Shown here one piece after another: positions 53,243 through 64,000 of a stretch of 64,000 bases of DNA. Source of the stretch: Lamellibrachia satsuma (lineage: Eukaryota > Annelida > Polychaeta > Sabellida > Siboglinidae); NCBI GenBank assembly GCA_033239005.1, contig BSQZ01000036.1, positions 6,301,501-6,365,500 of the forward strand, in the 5' to 3' direction. The first letter of the stretch is position 1; each line of letters starts with the position of its first letter. A program made the translations under genes and the position numbers. The notes under the pieces are model-generated. The model was not told where the DNA came from. It was given only the letters and a program-made list of their open reading frames with translations, and did not search any database.

Positions 53243-53689
53243 AACACTTCCATTTGGGAAACATAACTATGACATAACCAAACTATTAGGAGCTACATTT
53301 ACAATATGTTGCAGTGAATCCCTGAATATTTAAAATCTCCCTGCATACAGCAAACATTGTGAAATCATCATCGTGCATGATGCTGGTGTGACAGATCTGA
53401 TCAACAAGTGGTCTGTCAATTGGTATGAATCTTCGCTGATGTGTTCTTAAATGGTGAACATAAACATTTAAGATAATTGCCCACCTATTTATTTAGATAG
53501 TATGTAGACAACACATTCCATTTTATCATAACCGTTAATCATGAAATGGTGATTACAAAATCCTTTATCTTTAGTGACGTCAGAAAAGAGTTACCATACA
53601 GATTTTGAGCTTTGATTTAACAAAAGCCAGTACCGGTACTGGTGAGCACAACACGTTAAGCATGTGTATGAGGAACCCACAATGTATGT

Positions 53690-53850
53690 TCATAAGATGA
53701 GACAGCATCAATGTATGTCTGTAAGTGACATGTCGCATGACACAGTGACAATATATGTCTATAAGTGACGTGTATATCACATGACAATGCATATCTGTAA
53801 GTGACGTGTCATGTGACACACTGACAATGTATGCCCATAAGTGACGTTTG
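53690..53850. repeat. about 35-bp minisatellite
   Basis: Units of gacaatgtatgtctataagtg plus acgtgtcatgtgacac, about four diverged copies. Confidence 0.8.
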
Positions 53851-54089
53851 TGTCACATAACCCATTCAGCTGATACCTTACACAAACCAACTGTCTCTTT
53901 CATCTTTCCACAAATCTTGAATGTTTATCAATAAACTCCTGATGTTTATTGCATAAAATCGCCAGCTAAAGCTGACTGGATAAATTTTAATTAACCATGG
54001 TTTACATATTTTGAACAACTACAATTCCTGATTTAGTTATTTTCAGATCCAGGCATGAAATCTTTCTACATAAAATGTGTACTTTGCAC

Positions 54090-54150
54090 AGCTCCTTGAT
54101 ACTGTTTGTACAACTTGATACTGTTTGTACAACAACTTGATACTGTTTGT
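54090..54150. repeat. about 20-bp repeat, 3 copies
   Basis: cttgatactgtttgtacaa repeated three times. Confidence 0.85.
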
Positions 54151-54259
54151 GCAACAATTGGCACCAGTTATAGTAATAAACAGAATAATATTATCTACAT
54201 AATCGTTAATAATAATAATGTCTTTCAAAGTGCTGGTACCCGCCACTCGTGGCACTTAC

Positions 54260-55090
54260 CCCATTATCAGACCATGTTTTTGTAACTCGACCTCATCTTA
54301 GTCACTTGGGTGGCTGCTTTAGATGTTATTATTATTGATAACATACCGGATAAGTTATTATTGATAACATACCGGATATGTTATTATCGAGCAGGAAATA
54401 CTGCCAAGCATTGAAATGCCATTGTTAACTATAATATTACTAACAGGGCCATCAACTGGAAATATGTCAACAAAATAGTTGCATTACAAATAAGTTGTCA
54501 CTTTTCTGTCATGAAGTGGCTCTTGTGATACGATTTACTATTATTTTGCTGTAATGACTGCTCCCTTTGTACGAACACACAATACAACTTTACAATGCCT
54601 GGGAATGTTCTACAATCCTACACAAATGTTACATATTTAAAAAACCCACATCAATGTTAACTCATTAAAACACTACAAATTAGAACTTTGCATCGACAAA
54701 GAATCACTGGGTACTATGCATGGCACATAACAATGAACTTCTAGGCAACCAGTAATATTAATAAGTGTTGGTTATCCAGTAAGTAGCAGAAAATATAATA
54801 TAAACCAATACCAATTATTTTGTTTTCTCTAAGGCATGAGAATGCTATCCATAATAGAAATGAGGGTGGATGAAAATATCTGTGAAAAAGTGTTGCATAT
54901 AAATATGATGCAAATATTACACGTTGTCAGGAAGATGAGATCCACTGAAGAGGTTCAAATAATGTCAGATTTACCAAGTTCATTTGACATTTTCTTTTGT
55001 TAATACCAACACTTGTCCTTATTTTCCATTACAATTTACTCTATATTCAAAGCACAGAAAAGACTTACAAAGGAAGTTTCGTGCTATTTT
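54260..55090. other. intergenic 3' of CCDC181, nothing recognised
   Basis: AT-rich with a short duplicated ttattgataacataccggat at about 54,335-54,380. Confidence 0.5.
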
Positions 55091-55099
55091 CAGAACAGG

Positions 55100-55105
55100 T
55101 TTATT
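55100..55105 (-). terminator. polyadenylation signal of CCDC181
   Basis: Minus-strand AATAAA 93 bp beyond the end of the CCDC181 stop codon. Confidence 0.6.
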
Positions 55106-55197
55106 GATCCTATGTTGAGTGTTCTTTGGGAAGAGTAATTTTGCGATAAACCTGTATATGTAACAAGGAAAAGCAGAGGATATACTGTACATGGCAC

Positions 55198-61981
<6,784 letters not shown>

Positions 61982-62680
61982 GTTACAAAGCTTCTCCTAG
62001 TGCTGTTTCCAGCTTGTCATTCTACCTGCTACAAATTCACAAAAGTCAATCAGCTCAACAAACAGAAGTCTCACTGGTAATTCTCACATGCATTATGGTT
62101 TAGAATCACCTGCATGTTGTACTTTAAAGTCCTACCAGTAATCCTACACAACCTGTTTAGACACATCTGCCATATTGTGTCCATCTTAATGTGACCAGTG
62201 TGATGGCACGGCACATAATAAAAATACAATAAACAATTACCATCTATACGTGTGAACAACAGACAACTGTGGAACACTAATGACTAATTATGCAATTAGT
62301 CAACTAGCAACTGAAAGTTATTTGTGTGGTACACTAAACATAATGTGTGGTCACTGAAATGATTATTAATTTGTTAAAATAAATGCAAAATAATGCATGC
62401 CATTTTAACCTGGAAGATCCCATGGTTGGGCCTTAGCCAGTAAAAAATGGATTAGGGGTGACATCAGAAAATGCAAAACTGCGCACACGAACACCATCGT
62501 CAAATATCAACATCTGATTTTGAACAACAGTGTTACGTTTACTTCTTGGCATGTCACTGAGGCCATATTGACTAGTGTGACACTGACGCCTGGTGCTGTT
62601 GCTATGCCACTAAGTGCGTGGCTGCAGACTGGTCTGCAAGCCTCAGTACACCATCCAAGTGTCTGTCTATTAGCTGCGTT
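61982..62680. other. upstream of CCDC181
   Basis: Likely to contain the 5'UTR and promoter of CCDC181, but no core motif can be called. Confidence 0.35.
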
Positions 62681-62699
62681 CACATCTTGCATAAATCTT

Positions 62700-63290
62700 C
62701 CTCTCCCCGTTGCCAGCCCTGAGCTCAATGAAATAATCAGCAAACTCCAGTCTCAGCAGCTCAATGAATGTTACGAAGGCCTACTTGTCCTGACTTACTG
62801 GTTTGTTTTCCATGAGTGTTGGGAAGTGCACATAATTTCCCAGTTGCAACTTTGTCTCCAAAGCACAGACAAACCGGAAGAGATCATTGATTAATCGCTC
62901 TTGTCGCTGGGGTTGGATGATCACCAAATTGAGGTGCTCATTATGCAGACTAGCAATGCAAAATCACACATTCATATGGGTCAGCGAATACCCAGATTAA
63001 AAATGTTGGACTCTCAATAAGCCAATGGCTTTCTTGTCCACTTGCCATCTGAGCCTTTGCCTTGGATGGCAATCTTGTTAAATCTTGTTCTCCATGAACA
63101 TGCTAACCTCATATCTCAGCTCATACACGTGGCACAACATGACAACTTAACCCAACCTGTGTACTTCGGTGTAGTACAGAAATTCTTGATATTGCAGGTT
63201 CATCTCAGCCAGAAGGTGCTGGAACTGCTTGTGGGTTATACCATGAGTGTGACCATAGTTCACAGCTTTCACAATGATGCCTATTAAGTG
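62700..63290 (-). pseudogene. hAT-related (ZBED/FAM200/GTF2IRD2-type) transposase relic
   Basis: Minus strand, first piece (about 63,285-63,150): VKAVNYGHTHGITHKQFQHL, AEMNLQYQEFLYYTEVHRL, matching the HRQF..LL.E...Y.D..YY.EVRWLSRG block of these domesticated and active hAT proteins. Second piece (about 62,945-62,700): LINDLFRFVCALETKLQLGN, YVHFPTLMENKP, then after a break FVTFIELLRLEFADYF. The first piece ends before the WLSRG part and a LINE tail is inserted between the two. Stops and frame breaks show a relic. Confidence 0.6.
62999..63085 (+). mobile_element. CR1-like LINE 3' tail inserted in hAT relic
   Basis: atgttggactctcaataagc, cttgccatctgagcctttgc, ggatggcaatcttgttaaat. It lacks the first part of the 3'UTR, so it is among the shortest copies here. 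Confidence 0.85.
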
Positions 63291-63299
63291 TTGTATATT

Positions 63300-64000
63300 C
63301 ATAGACTTGCCAAACCAGCTTTCCTAGTGGATGATGCAGTGGGCACCTGCATTGTCTCGAACCTTTTCCATCTACATATAACACTGTTTGCCATTTGGCA
63401 GATGATGAAACATTTTATTACTCAAACACAAAAAGGTAGTATCTTGATGTCTGCAATGCTCTGCATATACATAAGTGAATTAATTAAACTTGACATACTT
63501 GAAGAAGGACATACTATTTATTTATTTTATATATCCATATCATGGACACAATTGGGCGGGTAATTTTTTCATCGCTCACGTGCATTTTGTCAACGACAAT
63601 AATTTATTATTACTGTCATATTGAAGACATATTTTGTTGTCATGAAAAACACGATCCCTGCCCTGGGACTCTGGTATCTGCCTCTGCATAAATTACCCAT
63701 AGAGGGTCATGGCCATAGCGTAGCCTAGCCCTAGGCCTAGGGCCAGGCATATAGCCAGCCATATGATTATATATGAGAGGCCCTATCATATTATGATATT
63801 AACATTGAAGTTACGGTAACCTCAGAAACTTCTTTCATTAGTCTCCTGGTGTTTGTCCACAAAAAACGTACAGAGTTGAGATAGAAAGTAAATGCTAACA
63901 TTCAAGAAGGCCAGCCTCACAATCATTACTGTTGCCTTCGCGTCCTTACCTGGTCAACATCGATCAGTGGATAATTTATCGACTGGTTCAGTCAAGTCGT
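63300..64000. other. window end, nothing recognised
   Basis: AT-rich sequence; no exon or element identified. Confidence 0.5.

Overview
The window is animal nuclear DNA. Genes are split by GT-AG introns, exons are small islands in AT-rich sequence, and micro- and minisatellites, CR1-type LINE pieces, tRNA-derived SINEs and cut-and-paste transposon relics fill the rest. The transposon mix and the divergence of the proteins from vertebrates suggest a marine invertebrate, perhaps a lophotrochozoan such as a mollusc. That placement is a weak inference. All protein comparisons are from memory of the families; no search was run.

Three protein genes can be assembled exon by exon with consistent reading phase. 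(1) On the + strand, about 0.46-11.5 kb, a small Ras-like GTPase of the RASL11/RERG group: GSEGVGKT P-loop, NKAD motif, degenerate G3. (2) On the - strand, 43.19-13.76 kb, a complete CIP2A (KIAA1524) homologue in 22 coding exons, 925 residues. (3) On the - strand, 61.98-55.20 kb, a complete CCDC181 homologue in 5 coding exons, 463 residues. The RASL-like gene and CIP2A converge with about 2.3 kb between their stop codons. CIP2A and CCDC181 lie in tandem with about 12 kb between them. No functional link between the three is implied.

Mobile elements. A CR1-like LINE family is present as one 5' half (about 20.85-23.6 kb: 5'UTR monomers, ORF1 zinc-finger and esterase, ORF2 endonuclease), RT/3' ends (9.8-10.86 and 60.49-59.95 kb), an ORF1 fragment (5.0-4.38 kb) and lone 3' tails (2.1, 46.4 and 63.0 kb). 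A non-autonomous hAT element at 49,769-51,052 has perfect 18-bp terminal inverted repeats, an 8-bp target duplication and a relic transposase exon. There are also a Mutator-like transposase relic (31.8-33.3 kb), a second hAT-related relic (63.3-62.7 kb) split by a LINE tail, a 1.1-kb fold-back element (29.87-30.95 kb), a 185-bp palindromic element with a hammerhead-like core (41.34-41.52 kb), SINEs, and several unnamed dispersed repeats.

Tandem repeats are unusually abundant and several sit exactly at exon edges. A 35-bp array of about 31 units copies the CIP2A exon 14 splice donor. An 88-bp array copies the end of the last CIP2A exon, stop codon included. Others abut the donors of CIP2A exon 6 and RASL-like exon 1. 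CIP2A intron 10 has a textbook U12-type 5' splice site (ATATCCTTT). A perfect (AC)n run of about 1.24 kb lies at 51.8-53.0 kb.
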